Source of the DNA: an uncultured Prevotellaceae bacterium
GTDB taxonomy: Bacteria; Bacteroidota; Bacteroidia; Bacteroidales; Bacteroidaceae
NCBI GenBank assembly: GCA_902778255.1
Contig: CACYXD010000011.1
Coordinates: 62,001-126,000, forward strand
DNA: 64,000 nt
Reading direction: 5' to 3'
Position 1 is the stretch's first letter. The number at the start of each line of letters is the position of its first letter. A model generated the notes under the pieces. The model was not told the origin of the DNA. It worked only from the letters and a program-made list of their open reading frames with translations, and did not search any database. The position numbers and the translations under genes are program-made. Shown piece by piece: positions 43,593-53,273 of this stretch.

Positions 43593-43654
43593 CCGACAAA
43601 TTGCTTTAAAAGACAGACAAAACAGATAAAACTACAATAAAAATAACAACACTT

Positions 43655-46600
43655 ATGAAAAAAAATTACTTTAATTTGAGATTGAGAAGCCAATGGCTAC
43701 TCATCGCGCTCCTCGCATTGTTGACAGGAGCAAGTCCAGCGTGGGCAGAAGAAAGTATAACAGAAAGCTTTGAATATGCTACCGATGGCACAACGGCAAT
43801 ATCAATTAGCGAAGATACTAAGACGCTGAGTAATGGATGGACAGTCGTTGGTTCCGGCTCGACCGCTGGTATAGCTACCAGTGGATGGGCTAAAGCCTTA
43901 AAGTTACAAACCAGCGGTGCCCGCAGTGGCAACTGTATTTATGCCGGTTCAAACTCTGCAGTCTATATTGTTTGTCCTGCTGAAATTTCTGGTACATTAA
44001 GTTTCTATTGGAAGCGTAACGATGCTAGCGGCACTGTAAAAATCTACGCTGCTGAGAAGGATGGGGAAACCTTTACAATAGGGAGCCTACTTGCTACAGC
44101 CGACAAGACTACAGCTACAAACATGAGTTCCTACTTTAACTTCAGTACAGACTTAGGTTCAGACCCCGTTTACGTTGCATTTCTGCTTTACTATGCATAT
44201 TTAGATGACGTCACCTATACCCCCTGCGAAGAGACTGGCTGCAAAAAGCCAAAGAACTTTACTTATACCTCCACAACTTATAACTCTGCAACATTGGGGT
44301 GGACTGCTGGTGGTGAAGAAACGGCTTGGCAGTTGGTGTATGATACAAATTCAGAATTCAACAAGGATGCTGCTACACCTGTAGACATCACAACGAATCC
44401 TTATATTCTTACAGGCTTGAGCGAGAACACTACATACTATGCTTATCTCCGTGCAAAGATTGGTGAAAATGTCAGCTCATGGACCAGCAAGATTAACTTC
44501 ACCACTCCAGCTCAGTATCCTGCTCCTACAGAATTCGCTCAGACTACTTTTACAGCAACCTCAGCGACTATGTCTTGGACAGCAAATGGTGGTGAAAGCA
44601 AATGGAACATCAAATACAGTACTGATGAAAGCTTCGACCCTGCTTCAGCAGGTACTTTAGTGGCAGTCACCACCAATCCTTATACATTAGATGGTCTGAC
44701 TGAAGGTACAACCTATTATGCTTATGTTCAAGCAGACTATGACAATGGTCATACGAGCAATTGGAGCAACAAGGTTACGCTTACTCCGACATCCACATTG
44801 AATCTGCTAGTAAATGATGGGACAACGACGAATAGTTATGTGCCTCTCTATGGCTACTACACTGACCAAGGGGCTAACAGCCAATTTATTATTCCTGCTA
44901 CTTCACTCACTGGAATGACTAATCGCCTGATTACAAAACTGACAGTACACGCTTTGACCTCGAGTGCCTCATTTACAAATGAAGTTTTTGAGGTTTACTT
45001 GAAGAATGTGGATGCTGAAACGACAACATTTGCGGACAATACACTTGACTGGACAGACATGACTAAAGTGTATTCAGGAAGTCTTTCTGTTAGTTCTAAC
45101 ACAATGGTTATTGAATTTAGTACTCCATTTGTCTATACTACAGGAAGCTTAATGGTTGGTTTTAAGGAAACTACGACTGGTTCTGCATGTCCTAGTGTGA
45201 ATTGGTATGGAATTGGAACTTCTGGTAATACAGCAAGATACCTGTATGGAAACTATGATTCAAAAGGTTCTGCTCAGTTCCTCCCCAAGATGACCATTAC
45301 TTCTGACGAGCTGCCTGCAGTAATGACTCCTACAGGTTTGGTTAAGAATAGTGTGGCTGCAACGACTGCAACATTAGTATGGACAGAGAATGGTGATGCC
45401 ACTGCTTGGCAGATTAAGTACTCCACTACAGAGGCTTTCGATCCTGATTCAGAGGGAACATTGGTTGAGGCTAATGCCAATCCGTTTACTGTAACAAGTC
45501 TTGAGGCTGAAACAACTTACTATGCTTATGTTCGCGCCAAGAAGGGTGGCGACGTGAGTGACTGGAGTAACAAGGTTACCTTCACTACTGAGGAGATGTA
45601 TCCGAAACCCACAGCTGTTAGCGTAAGCCCTGCTGACGTATCAGCAACATTCAAATGGACTGCAGGTCGTGACGAGGCCGCTTGGCAGATTAAATATTCA
45701 ACAGACGAGAACTTCGACCCCGCATCTGAGGGAACATTGCAGGCTGTTACCACTAATCCCTACACACTAACAGGCCTGACAGTTGGCGAAACCTACTATG
45801 CTTACCTTCGTGCAGACTATGGTGAAAGCCACTACAGCGCTTGGAGCAACAAGCTGACCTTCACGACAGCTGTGGAGCATGAGTTGACAGTGAATGAGGG
45901 CAATGGCAGCACTACAAGTGGTTCAGTTCCTTTCTATGGATCATATACTGACAATGCGTCAAGAGGCTCTTCTCAGTTCATTATTCCAGCCTCTCAACTT
46001 GGTAGTATGAATGGTAGAAACATCAACAAGATTACTTTCTATACAACTGAAAATATTGCATGGAAGAGCGGAGGAAATCCAACCTTCAAGGTTTATTTGA
46101 AAGAGGTGAATAATGAGAAGTTTGGAAGCAAGGCATTCATCGATTGGGCTACCATGACTGAAATCTACGACGGAGAAATCGCCTTCGATGGTAAGCAGTT
46201 AATCATCAGTCTTGCTACACCATTCAATTATAATGGTGGTAACTTGATGGTAGGTTTCTATCAGACTGCAGCTGGCGGTTGGTGTAATACCTCATGGGTT
46301 GGTACCGGTGCCGATAATGAGGTTGGCGTGCAGAATGCAAGTGGTGCTACTACATATAACTGGGCAGACTTCCTCCCCAAGACGACATTTACTTGGGAGA
46401 CTCTAACTGGTCCACGTTTGGCAGTATCTACTGATGCACTTGACTTTGGTGAACTTAATCAGTCATCTACTGCAGAGGACAAACAGAAGACATTCACCAT
46501 CTCGAATACTGGTGTGCAGGAGTTGACAGGTCTGTCAGTAGCAGTATCTGGCACTGGCTATAGCGTATCTGCTCTGCCTCGTACCAACATCACTACTGCT

Positions 46601-48139
46601 GGAGCAGAGTCTGCACCTATTGAGTTGACTGTAACCCTCAATCCTTCAGAAAGCGGTAGTTATCCTGGCACAGTAACCATTTCAGCAGCGGGTCAGCCAA
46701 ATAAGGTTATCAACTTGACTGCAACCTATGTAGGCGGTCCTATGTTTGGCGTATTCAACAATGAGTTGGCTTCTGAGGCTGCTACCACTGGTCAGACCGT
46801 CAACTTCGGATATGCTCAGGAGGCTCCTACCTATACCTATTATATAAAGAACACAGGTGTAGGTACACTTGATGTGGCTGTTAACAATGGTGGGCTGACT
46901 GTTAGCCCTGCTTCAGCTTCGCTTGCAGCAGGTGAGCAGCAGGCATTCACAATCACAGCCGATGTTGCTAATGCAGATGCTACTGTTACCTTTACAGGCA
47001 CAAACCACGATGGTGGTGCTGAGGTAGGCACATTCAACGTTACCCTACAAGGTACTGTGATGCCGCTGACAGCAACCTTCTTCGAAAGCTTCAACTATGC
47101 AAATGGAAATGCTACCACAACGGAACTTGCTGGTTGGGAGATTAACAACAATACGTATAATGTGAAGTTTAACAGCGGTAAGCTCTGCTATGATGCATCA
47201 AGTACTGAGGCAGGCAATGTCATTACTCCCAAACTGCGTGTTTCTGGAACAAGTGATGTGCTGCGCATCAACGCATCTATTACTAATAAGAGTTGGAGCA
47301 ATACCAAAGTTGCCATTTCTTATTCAGCAGATAAGGTGAATTGGACAGAACTAACCAATAAGGGCAAGAATGACTTTACCACTGCTGGCGTACTGCAGGC
47401 TTTTGAACTGAATGGTATTCCTGAGGGTAGTTATTACTTCAAGATTGAGCTCTCTGACGCAGCCGTTGACTACTTCTATGGCTTTAGCACTACGCTTCCT
47501 GATGCAGAGACCATCGCTGAGAATGTAGCACCTGCGTTCACCACGGGTGTGAAGGACATCAACTTGAAACATTCGTTCGTAGCAGGTTGGAACACCGTTT
47601 GCCTGCCATTCACGATTAATGCTACGGATATCCACGCTAATGCAAAGGCTCTGGAATTCTCTGCCTATAACGACGTGACGAAAGAACTGACTTTCGCACC
47701 TGTTACTGAGCTGACAGCTTCTAAGCCCTATGTGATCTATGTGCCTGATGCAATCAGCATAGATGATGCCTTTACATTCTATAACGCCTCTATTGCCAGC
47801 ACTACTGTTAGCGACGTGACCTTCGGTGACGTCACCTTCCACGGCACCTACGCCCAGATGGCAGCAGGTAGCCTGGACGGCAAGTGGGGACTCACCGCAG
47901 CCGGTAAGATTGCCAAGGCTGGCGCCTCTACCACGATGAAGGGCTTCCGTGGCTACTTCAGCGGCGTACCCGCAGGTGCTCGCGTGGTATTCTTCGGCGA
48001 GGATGAGCTCACAGGCATCCGCACCATCAGCGTGGACAACAGCGTAGAGGGTGCCTATAACCTGAAGGGCCAGAAGGTAGAGAAGATGCTGAAGGGCAAC
48101 CTCTACATCATCAATGGCAAAAAGACTGTTGTGAGATAA
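43655..48139 (+). CDS. Large exported FN3 protein with duplicated modules
   Basis: Protein of 1494 residues with a signal peptide ending SPAWA. In order: a choice-of-anchor J-like beta sandwich (about 35-190); two FN3 domains and a jelly-roll-like domain (about 195-560); a second copy of that FN3-FN3-jelly-roll block (about 563-925); an ASPM/Hydin-like domain with LDFGELNQSSTAEDKQKTFT (about 925-1125); another anchor-type sandwich; and a C-terminal cassette AYNLKGQKVEKMLKGNLYII. No catalytic site was seen; adhesion or glycan binding is likely. Codon use becomes clearly more GC-rich from about 47800 to the end. It forms an operon with the small peptide gene 36 bp downstream. Confidence 0.85.
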   Translation: MKKNYFNLRLRSQWLLIALLALLTGASPAWAEESITESFEYATDGTTAISISEDTKTLSNGWTVVGSGSTAGIATSGWAKALKLQTSGARSGNCIYAGSNSAVYIVCPAEISGTLSFYWKRNDASGTVKIYAAEKDGETFTIGSLLATADKTTATNMSSYFNFSTDLGSDPVYVAFLLYYAYLDDVTYTPCEETGCKKPKNFTYTSTTYNSATLGWTAGGEETAWQLVYDTNSEFNKDAATPVDITTNPYILTGLSENTTYYAYLRAKIGENVSSWTSKINFTTPAQYPAPTEFAQTTFTATSATMSWTANGGESKWNIKYSTDESFDPASAGTLVAVTTNPYTLDGLTEGTTYYAYVQADYDNGHTSNWSNKVTLTPTSTLNLLVNDGTTTNSYVPLYGYYTDQGANSQFIIPATSLTGMTNRLITKLTVHALTSSASFTNEVFEVYLKNVDAETTTFADNTLDWTDMTKVYSGSLSVSSNTMVIEFSTPFVYTTGSLMVGFKETTTGSACPSVNWYGIGTSGNTARYLYGNYDSKGSAQFLPKMTITSDELPAVMTPTGLVKNSVAATTATLVWTENGDATAWQIKYSTTEAFDPDSEGTLVEANANPFTVTSLEAETTYYAYVRAKKGGDVSDWSNKVTFTTEEMYPKPTAVSVSPADVSATFKWTAGRDEAAWQIKYSTDENFDPASEGTLQAVTTNPYTLTGLTVGETYYAYLRADYGESHYSAWSNKLTFTTAVEHELTVNEGNGSTTSGSVPFYGSYTDNASRGSSQFIIPASQLGSMNGRNINKITFYTTENIAWKSGGNPTFKVYLKEVNNEKFGSKAFIDWATMTEIYDGEIAFDGKQLIISLATPFNYNGGNLMVGFYQTAAGGWCNTSWVGTGADNEVGVQNASGATTYNWADFLPKTTFTWETLTGPRLAVSTDALDFGELNQSSTAEDKQKTFTISNTGVQELTGLSVAVSGTGYSVSALPRTNITTAGAESAPIELTVTLNPSESGSYPGTVTISAAGQPNKVINLTATYVGGPMFGVFNNELASEAATTGQTVNFGYAQEAPTYTYYIKNTGVGTLDVAVNNGGLTVSPASASLAAGEQQAFTITADVANADATVTFTGTNHDGGAEVGTFNVTLQGTVMPLTATFFESFNYANGNATTTELAGWEINNNTYNVKFNSGKLCYDASSTEAGNVITPKLRVSGTSDVLRINASITNKSWSNTKVAISYSADKVNWTELTNKGKNDFTTAGVLQAFELNGIPEGSYYFKIELSDAAVDYFYGFSTTLPDAETIAENVAPAFTTGVKDINLKHSFVAGWNTVCLPFTINATDIHANAKALEFSAYNDVTKELTFAPVTELTASKPYVIYVPDAISIDDAFTFYNASIASTTVSDVTFGDVTFHGTYAQMAAGSLDGKWGLTAAGKIAKAGASTTMKGFRGYFSGVPAGARVVFFGEDELTGIRTISVDNSVEGAYNLKGQKVEKMLKGNLYIINGKKTVVR

Positions 48140-48175
48140 ACGAAAGATCATTCATTTCAAAAAGAAGATAAGAAA

Positions 48176-48361
48176 ATGAAAAAGACATATATTTCCCCCA
48201 GCATCGACGCCCTTGAGGTGGAACTGGAATCTATCGTACTTGGAAGTAAATTTGATACTAGCGAGCCCGGCAGTCAGTCTATCATTCCTGATCCATCGGA
48301 GCCAGCTCCCGGCGAGTTTACCTCACGTGAAGACTTCTTCTGGGACGATGAGGATTTCTAA
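48176..48361 (+). CDS. 61-residue acidic peptide, Y-x-x-P/L-x-x-S family
   Basis: Peptide beginning MKKTYISPSIDALEVELESI, with the core IVLGS, a Pro/Ser/Glu-rich middle (IIPDPSEPAPGEF) and a strongly acidic aromatic end FFWDDEDF. No signal peptide or membrane segment. It shares its start, core and tail with the 48-residue peptide at 37443. It follows the FN3 gene by 36 bp and precedes a terminator, so it is the last gene of that operon. It could be a precursor peptide, a chaperone or a regulator of the exported partner; none of these is shown. Confidence 0.7.
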   Translation: MKKTYISPSIDALEVELESIVLGSKFDTSEPGSQSIIPDPSEPAPGEFTSREDFFWDDEDF

Positions 48362-48398
48362 TAGAATTGATTTCCTGATTACTCGATAATCAAATAAG

Positions 48399-48439
48399 GA
48401 TAATGGCCAGAATGAAAAGTTCTTGGCCATTATCTTTTT
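48399..48439 (+). terminator. Terminator after the FN3-peptide operon
   Basis: GATAATGGCCA pairs with TGGCCATTATC (48424-48434) around a loop of about 14 nt, followed by five T residues. Confidence 0.85.
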
Positions 48440-48501
48440 ATGTATAGTATTTAATTTGTGTTAAATAGAACGGATTGCCATAGGATTGGGCTTTTTTTTC
48501 A

Positions 48502-48509
48502 TATCTTTG
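48502..48509 (+). promoter_or_regulatory. -7 promoter box for the TPR-AraC regulator
   Basis: TATCTTTG, 22 bp before the ATG at 48532. Confidence 0.6.
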
Positions 48510-48531
48510 CAAATTGCAATAAGCATCGTTC

Positions 48532-50007
48532 ATGAAACGAAGTCTAACTATATATATAAACATCATAGCCTTAATCTGGTGCTTTGCCGCCTCAGAGACA
48601 AGGGCTGCAAGCAGTGACTCCATCAAAGGACACTCATCGGAGGCACTGATGGAACAGGGACGCTTCTTCTTTGAGAAGCGACAAGGTGCCCAGGCCTTGG
48701 AATATTTCAACATCATTGCCGACCGGCAACAGGAAGGGACGCTGGAGGAAGCAAAATGGCGCGTGAGAGCATACAACAACATAGCCTGCGTCTATAAATA
48801 CTTCTTCTTTGACTACATACAGGCACACGAACATCTGATGCGAGCCTACCAGCTATGCGACAGCATACATGATGACGACTTCATGCCCATCATCATGGTC
48901 AACCTGGGCGACCTGATCAACGACTCGGGAAATGACTCCCAGTCGGAGACGCAGACACGTCAGGCACAGGAAATCTTTGAGCAGTGCATCGTAAAGGCGG
49001 TGGAGGCCAAGAACTGGGAACTGATGGTGACAGCCTTCTTTAACCTGTCAAACCAGAACTACACCCTGCCCTTGGATCAATTCGGCATCCTGTTCTCCAA
49101 CGATATCCCAGAAAAGACGCCCGACCTGCAATATGTACGATTGCAATATAAAGGCATAGAAAGTCTGCAACATCACGAATACGACTCGGCGCGACATTTC
49201 TTTGAACAGCAACTGGCAGCCATCAGCACCCCTTGGGAGCCCAAGCGCGACTCGGTGGCCACCTATATGAATATTGCCTATACCTATCGCATGGAACAAA
49301 ACCATGGGAGCGAGATTCAATATCTGAAGAAAGCGCTGCAACTGGCCAGCGATAATAACATCAACGATCAGGCCACCAACATCGGGCATCTGCTCATCGC
49401 GGCACAAGCCAAGGAACTGACCGACCGACAGCACATGCAACAGGTCATCATCGCTGCCATCGGACTGGCGCTGATATTCGTGATTGTATTCGCCATCCTG
49501 CTTTGGAAAAAGAACCAACAGCTGAGGAATCGCAACCGCAGTCTATTTGAAAAGAACAGGCAGATGTTGGAAATGGAACGTGAAGAGCAGGCACTGCGCA
49601 AAGAGGTGGTGGAAAACAAATACAGCCGTAGCAGTCTGAGCAACGAACAGAAAGACACGCTGATATTCCGCATTCAAGACCTTCTCAGCAATCCAGAAAA
49701 CATCTGTCAGCCGGAGTTCACACTGGCTAAACTTGCCAAGCAAGCAGACACCAATACCACCTATGCTTCACAGGTTATCAACGAGCGCTATGGTCAGGCT
49801 TTCAGCAACGTGCTTTCCAGTTTCCGCATCAAGGAAGCCTGCCGACGAATGAACGATGAAAACAGTGAATATGGCAATATGACTATCGAAGGAATTGCCA
49901 CAAGTGTAGGCTTCAAATCACGTACCGCCTTTATCAACGCCTTTAAACGCGAGGTTGGTCTGACACCATCAGAATACCTGCGCATGGCGCTTTCAAAAGA
50001 ACTTTAA
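48532..50007 (+). CDS. Membrane-anchored TPR-AraC regulator
   Basis: Protein of 491 residues with a signal sequence (about 1-25), a TPR-like helical region expected in the periplasm (about 35-300), one membrane helix (VIIAAIGLALIFVIVFAILLW, about 303-323), a cytoplasmic coiled coil (about 325-370) and an AraC DNA-binding domain (about 385-488) with MTIEGIATSVGFKSRTAFIN and VGLTPSEYLRMA. The build resembles a hybrid two-component regulator without kinase and receiver parts: an outside sensor wired directly to a DNA-binding domain. It lies between the large exported protein genes, so these are its likely targets. Signal unknown. Confidence 0.85.
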   Translation: MKRSLTIYINIIALIWCFAASETRAASSDSIKGHSSEALMEQGRFFFEKRQGAQALEYFNIIADRQQEGTLEEAKWRVRAYNNIACVYKYFFFDYIQAHEHLMRAYQLCDSIHDDDFMPIIMVNLGDLINDSGNDSQSETQTRQAQEIFEQCIVKAVEAKNWELMVTAFFNLSNQNYTLPLDQFGILFSNDIPEKTPDLQYVRLQYKGIESLQHHEYDSARHFFEQQLAAISTPWEPKRDSVATYMNIAYTYRMEQNHGSEIQYLKKALQLASDNNINDQATNIGHLLIAAQAKELTDRQHMQQVIIAAIGLALIFVIVFAILLWKKNQQLRNRNRSLFEKNRQMLEMEREEQALRKEVVENKYSRSSLSNEQKDTLIFRIQDLLSNPENICQPEFTLAKLAKQADTNTTYASQVINERYGQAFSNVLSSFRIKEACRRMNDENSEYGNMTIEGIATSVGFKSRTAFINAFKREVGLTPSEYLRMALSKEL

Positions 50008-50075
50008 GACCGATGGAATGGCGCTTTTTCGTTCAAATTTGTAAATATGAACGAGCAAGTTAGCCGTTTCCTGCC

Positions 50076-50103
50076 TTTGTTTAAAATAAAATTATTATTT
50101 TTG
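50076..50103 (+). promoter_or_regulatory. Promoter of the 50133-57299 exported-protein operon
   Basis: TTTG at 50076-50079 and TATTTTTG at 50096-50103; the spacer of 16 bp is somewhat short. The three following genes are 9 and 3 bp apart and probably depend on it. Confidence 0.55.
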
Positions 50104-50132
50104 CACGCACTAAAACATCAAAACGAAATAAA

Positions 50133-53100
50133 ATGACCGCACTTTTCCAACATTCTGTTACAAAAATAGCCCTTACGCTACTGGCTCTGTTTGCTTGTGT
50201 ATCCAATATCCATGCAGAGGACTTTGAGAATCTGACTGTCGTAGATGCTAATGGGGATGCATTAACAAGCACCTGGAGTTTGGGTTACGGTTTATCAAAT
50301 GGTTGGAAGATTATCAGTGGCTCTATCCAGAAAAATTCAGAATCAACAGACTACAGTCTCGCTATTTCGAGTCAGAAAGGACACAACGAGAGCAACGGCT
50401 ATCTCACGTCAAACAACACCTCGTCAAATAGTGCCCACGTTTTTATACCTGTACAGATGAGCGGCACAGTGAAGTTCTGGGCTAAATCCAACCTAGACTC
50501 CCGCTCAAAGAAAAGCAGTTCGGTCAAGATCTATGAGGCCAACGAGGATGGTACCGTGACCACCAACGTACTCTATTCGGCCACTCCCACCAAGGGCAGC
50601 AGCGTATGGGTGGAGCACACACTAGAAAATATCGAAGGCAAATACGTGGCCATCAACCTGGTCTATACCGACCTCGATGACTTCACCTATGGAGATGGAG
50701 GCAGCGGTAGTGGTGAAGATCCCGAAACACCTCCCGTATTCGTCGAGAAGAAGGCACTGACAGCATTGGACTTCGAGCGCACCAGCGACTATGAAATCAT
50801 GGCCAATGAGGAGAACAAATACTCAGCATCATTCTTGGTGACGGTTCGCAACAGCGGTAATGTGACTCTGAAGAAGGAGGATATCAGTGTCAGCATCACC
50901 GATAAAAACGATAACGTCCTGGGCACGACAACCCATACCGACACGCTGGCTGTTGACTCGACCATCAGTATCCCCATCACCATCACTACTGATGCTGGCG
51001 AGGGCGGATATATCTCACTCTATGCCAAGGAGAACGTGACCAACACCTATGTGATGGCCAACGGGAATAAGAAATATGCCAACATCCACGTGACGCCATA
51101 CGTGGCACAGTTTGCCATCAGCGATCCCAACGGTAACAAATTATGGAGCGAAGATAATATCAGTTTTGGCGTCGCCAACAAAGAGGTGACCCAAAGCGTT
51201 ACCATCAAGAATGCGGGTACGGCTCCGCTGAAGGTGACCTCGCTAACACTGCCCGAAGGATTCACTACGCCAGAAAAGAGCTTTGATGTGGCTGCCGACA
51301 GCGCCAAGGAAGTGAAGATTACGATGTCCGCAACCGCTCCTTATGGAAAGAAGGGGGGCAACGTGGTGATTGAACACAGCCTGGGCACGTTTACCTTCAG
51401 CGTAAGCGGCACTACTGTTGATCCCTCGCTCTATTTCGAGAACTTCGAAGGTGATGCCCTGCCCGAGGCATGGATTGCAGGCGAGAAGTGGAGCCTCACC
51501 ACCCAGAGCGACAATCGTTATGCCGTACAGAACAGTAACGAGGGTGCCACCACCCTAACCTCACCTCGACTTACGGTGATGGAAGGTGAGAAACTTAGTT
51601 TCGAGGCCAAGCGCGCCTTCTCCTACAATGCAGCCACAATCAAAGTTAGCTACTCAACAGATAAAAAAGCATGGACAGAAGCAGGTGTTTACGAACTGAC
51701 AACTGCCTTCGAGACCTATCAGATAACAAACATCCCTGTTGGCGATGTGTTTGTGCAGTTTGAGGGAAAATATGTGGCTATCGACAACGTGATCGGATTC
51801 CATCTGAGCAGTAACGCCCCGATGTTGGCCGTTCTCGACTGCAACAGCAATACCTTAGCCGACAGCACAGCCATTGACCTGGGCACCATCACTGCCGATT
51901 CCACCATTTTATATATAATAAGGAATGTGGGTACGGGTACCCTTAATGTCAACCTGATGGCCGAGGGCGATATCACCATCAACAAGACATCAGCTACCCT
52001 CACCGCCGCACAGAACGACACCCTGCGCATCACGATGCCTGTATTGCCATACGGCAAGAAGAACGGAATGGTGACCATCGAGGGCGAGGAAAAGACCGTA
52101 AAGATTGTGGTCAACACCTTGAGCCGCGACCCGAAGATTCTGTTCGTTGATTTTCAGGATCAGGCATGGCCAAAGGGATGGACTGCCGATGAGAAATGGA
52201 ATATCTCGCATGAGAGCTATTCATCAACAGATTATTATGCTGAGCACTATGACTATACTGGAGGCAGCAGCACGCTGACCACCCAGAAACTGAAAATGAC
52301 CGAGGGCGACAGTCTGATGTTCCGTGCCGTTCGTGCCAGTGAGATCAACGCGCCCGCACTGACCATCTACACCTCAACCGACAGACAGACATGGACACCA
52401 GTGGCCAACTACAGCGAGGCACTCAACGTATCGGCTGAGACAGCCGACTGGAAACAGCTGAAGATAAAAGCTACTGAGGCTGGCGAATACTTCGTGCGCT
52501 TCGTGGCTTCAAACGTGAGAATCGATGATATCGAGGGCTTTGAACCCATCGAGAACTATCATGCTGTGACACTCAGCACCACCCTGCCCGACTCGGCCGT
52601 CATCAACTGGGAATACACAGCCAAGGCTAATGTAAAGAACATCTGGGCAGACAACGAGGAAATAACAGTAAAATTCTTCATCAACGGTGAGGAGAAAGCA
52701 TCTGATACTTACACACTGGCCTATGGTGAAAGCAAGCAAGTAAGCTATAGTTTTATGCCCCATACCGTGGCCGAAGGACAAAAGGCATGGTTTGAACTGA
52801 GCTATGGCACAATTACCACCAAGAGCGAAGAAAAGGTCTTCGATATCGTAGCCGAGAGTGATGAAGCCAATGCCAAGACCATCAGTGGCACCATCGTATT
52901 GGCAGAAGACAATACCTGGACAGTGGCAGGAGCTACCATCACGATGAAAGCCATTGATCAGGATGTGATCTACCAGACCACGAGTGACGAGAAAGGTCTG
53001 TTCAGCATCAAGATATACCGTAGCAACCTGCAGTACACCCTCACCGTCACAAAAGAAGGTCTCGATGACTACACACAGACCATCACCTACGTGAACGATG

Positions 53101-53264
53101 GTAATGATTATATTATCCAGATGACAGATGTCCAGACGGGCATCAGCCACCAACACCTAACACCTAACACCCATCACCAATCCTTCTTCGACCTGCAAGG
53201 TCGTCAGACAAAGAAGGCCAAGGGCATCGTGATTATCAACGGAAAGAAATACAATAAAAAATAA
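50133..53264 (+). CDS. Large exported multi-domain surface protein
   Basis: Protein of 1043 residues with a signal peptide (about 1-28, ending NIHA). It carries an anchor-type beta sandwich (about 29-185), a CARDB/Ig-like stretch (ASFLVTVRNSGNVTLKKEDI), two further sandwich domains preceded by Ig-like linkers (DSTAIDLGTITADSTILYII), and a carboxypeptidase regulatory-like domain (SGTIVLAEDNTWTVAGATIT) near the end. The C-terminal cassette is FFDLQGRQTKKAKGIVIING. The linker before it (HQHLTPNTHHQS) is encoded by a 7-bp tandem repeat. No catalytic motif; probably a surface adhesin or glycan-binding protein. Confidence 0.82.
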   Translation: MTALFQHSVTKIALTLLALFACVSNIHAEDFENLTVVDANGDALTSTWSLGYGLSNGWKIISGSIQKNSESTDYSLAISSQKGHNESNGYLTSNNTSSNSAHVFIPVQMSGTVKFWAKSNLDSRSKKSSSVKIYEANEDGTVTTNVLYSATPTKGSSVWVEHTLENIEGKYVAINLVYTDLDDFTYGDGGSGSGEDPETPPVFVEKKALTALDFERTSDYEIMANEENKYSASFLVTVRNSGNVTLKKEDISVSITDKNDNVLGTTTHTDTLAVDSTISIPITITTDAGEGGYISLYAKENVTNTYVMANGNKKYANIHVTPYVAQFAISDPNGNKLWSEDNISFGVANKEVTQSVTIKNAGTAPLKVTSLTLPEGFTTPEKSFDVAADSAKEVKITMSATAPYGKKGGNVVIEHSLGTFTFSVSGTTVDPSLYFENFEGDALPEAWIAGEKWSLTTQSDNRYAVQNSNEGATTLTSPRLTVMEGEKLSFEAKRAFSYNAATIKVSYSTDKKAWTEAGVYELTTAFETYQITNIPVGDVFVQFEGKYVAIDNVIGFHLSSNAPMLAVLDCNSNTLADSTAIDLGTITADSTILYIIRNVGTGTLNVNLMAEGDITINKTSATLTAAQNDTLRITMPVLPYGKKNGMVTIEGEEKTVKIVVNTLSRDPKILFVDFQDQAWPKGWTADEKWNISHESYSSTDYYAEHYDYTGGSSTLTTQKLKMTEGDSLMFRAVRASEINAPALTIYTSTDRQTWTPVANYSEALNVSAETADWKQLKIKATEAGEYFVRFVASNVRIDDIEGFEPIENYHAVTLSTTLPDSAVINWEYTAKANVKNIWADNEEITVKFFINGEEKASDTYTLAYGESKQVSYSFMPHTVAEGQKAWFELSYGTITTKSEEKVFDIVAESDEANAKTISGTIVLAEDNTWTVAGATITMKAIDQDVIYQTTSDEKGLFSIKIYRSNLQYTLTVTKEGLDDYTQTITYVNDGNDYIIQMTDVQTGISHQHLTPNTHHQSFFDLQGRQTKKAKGIVIINGKKYNKK
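53149..53182. repeat. 7-bp tandem repeat inside the 50133 gene, before the sorting cassette
   Basis: Four heptamers in phase (ACCTAAC twice, ACCCATC, ACCAATC, 53155-53182), preceded by a partial one. They encode the linker between the TGI motif and the C-terminal FDLQGR cassette. Confidence 0.75.
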
Positions 53265-53273
53265 GAAAACAAC

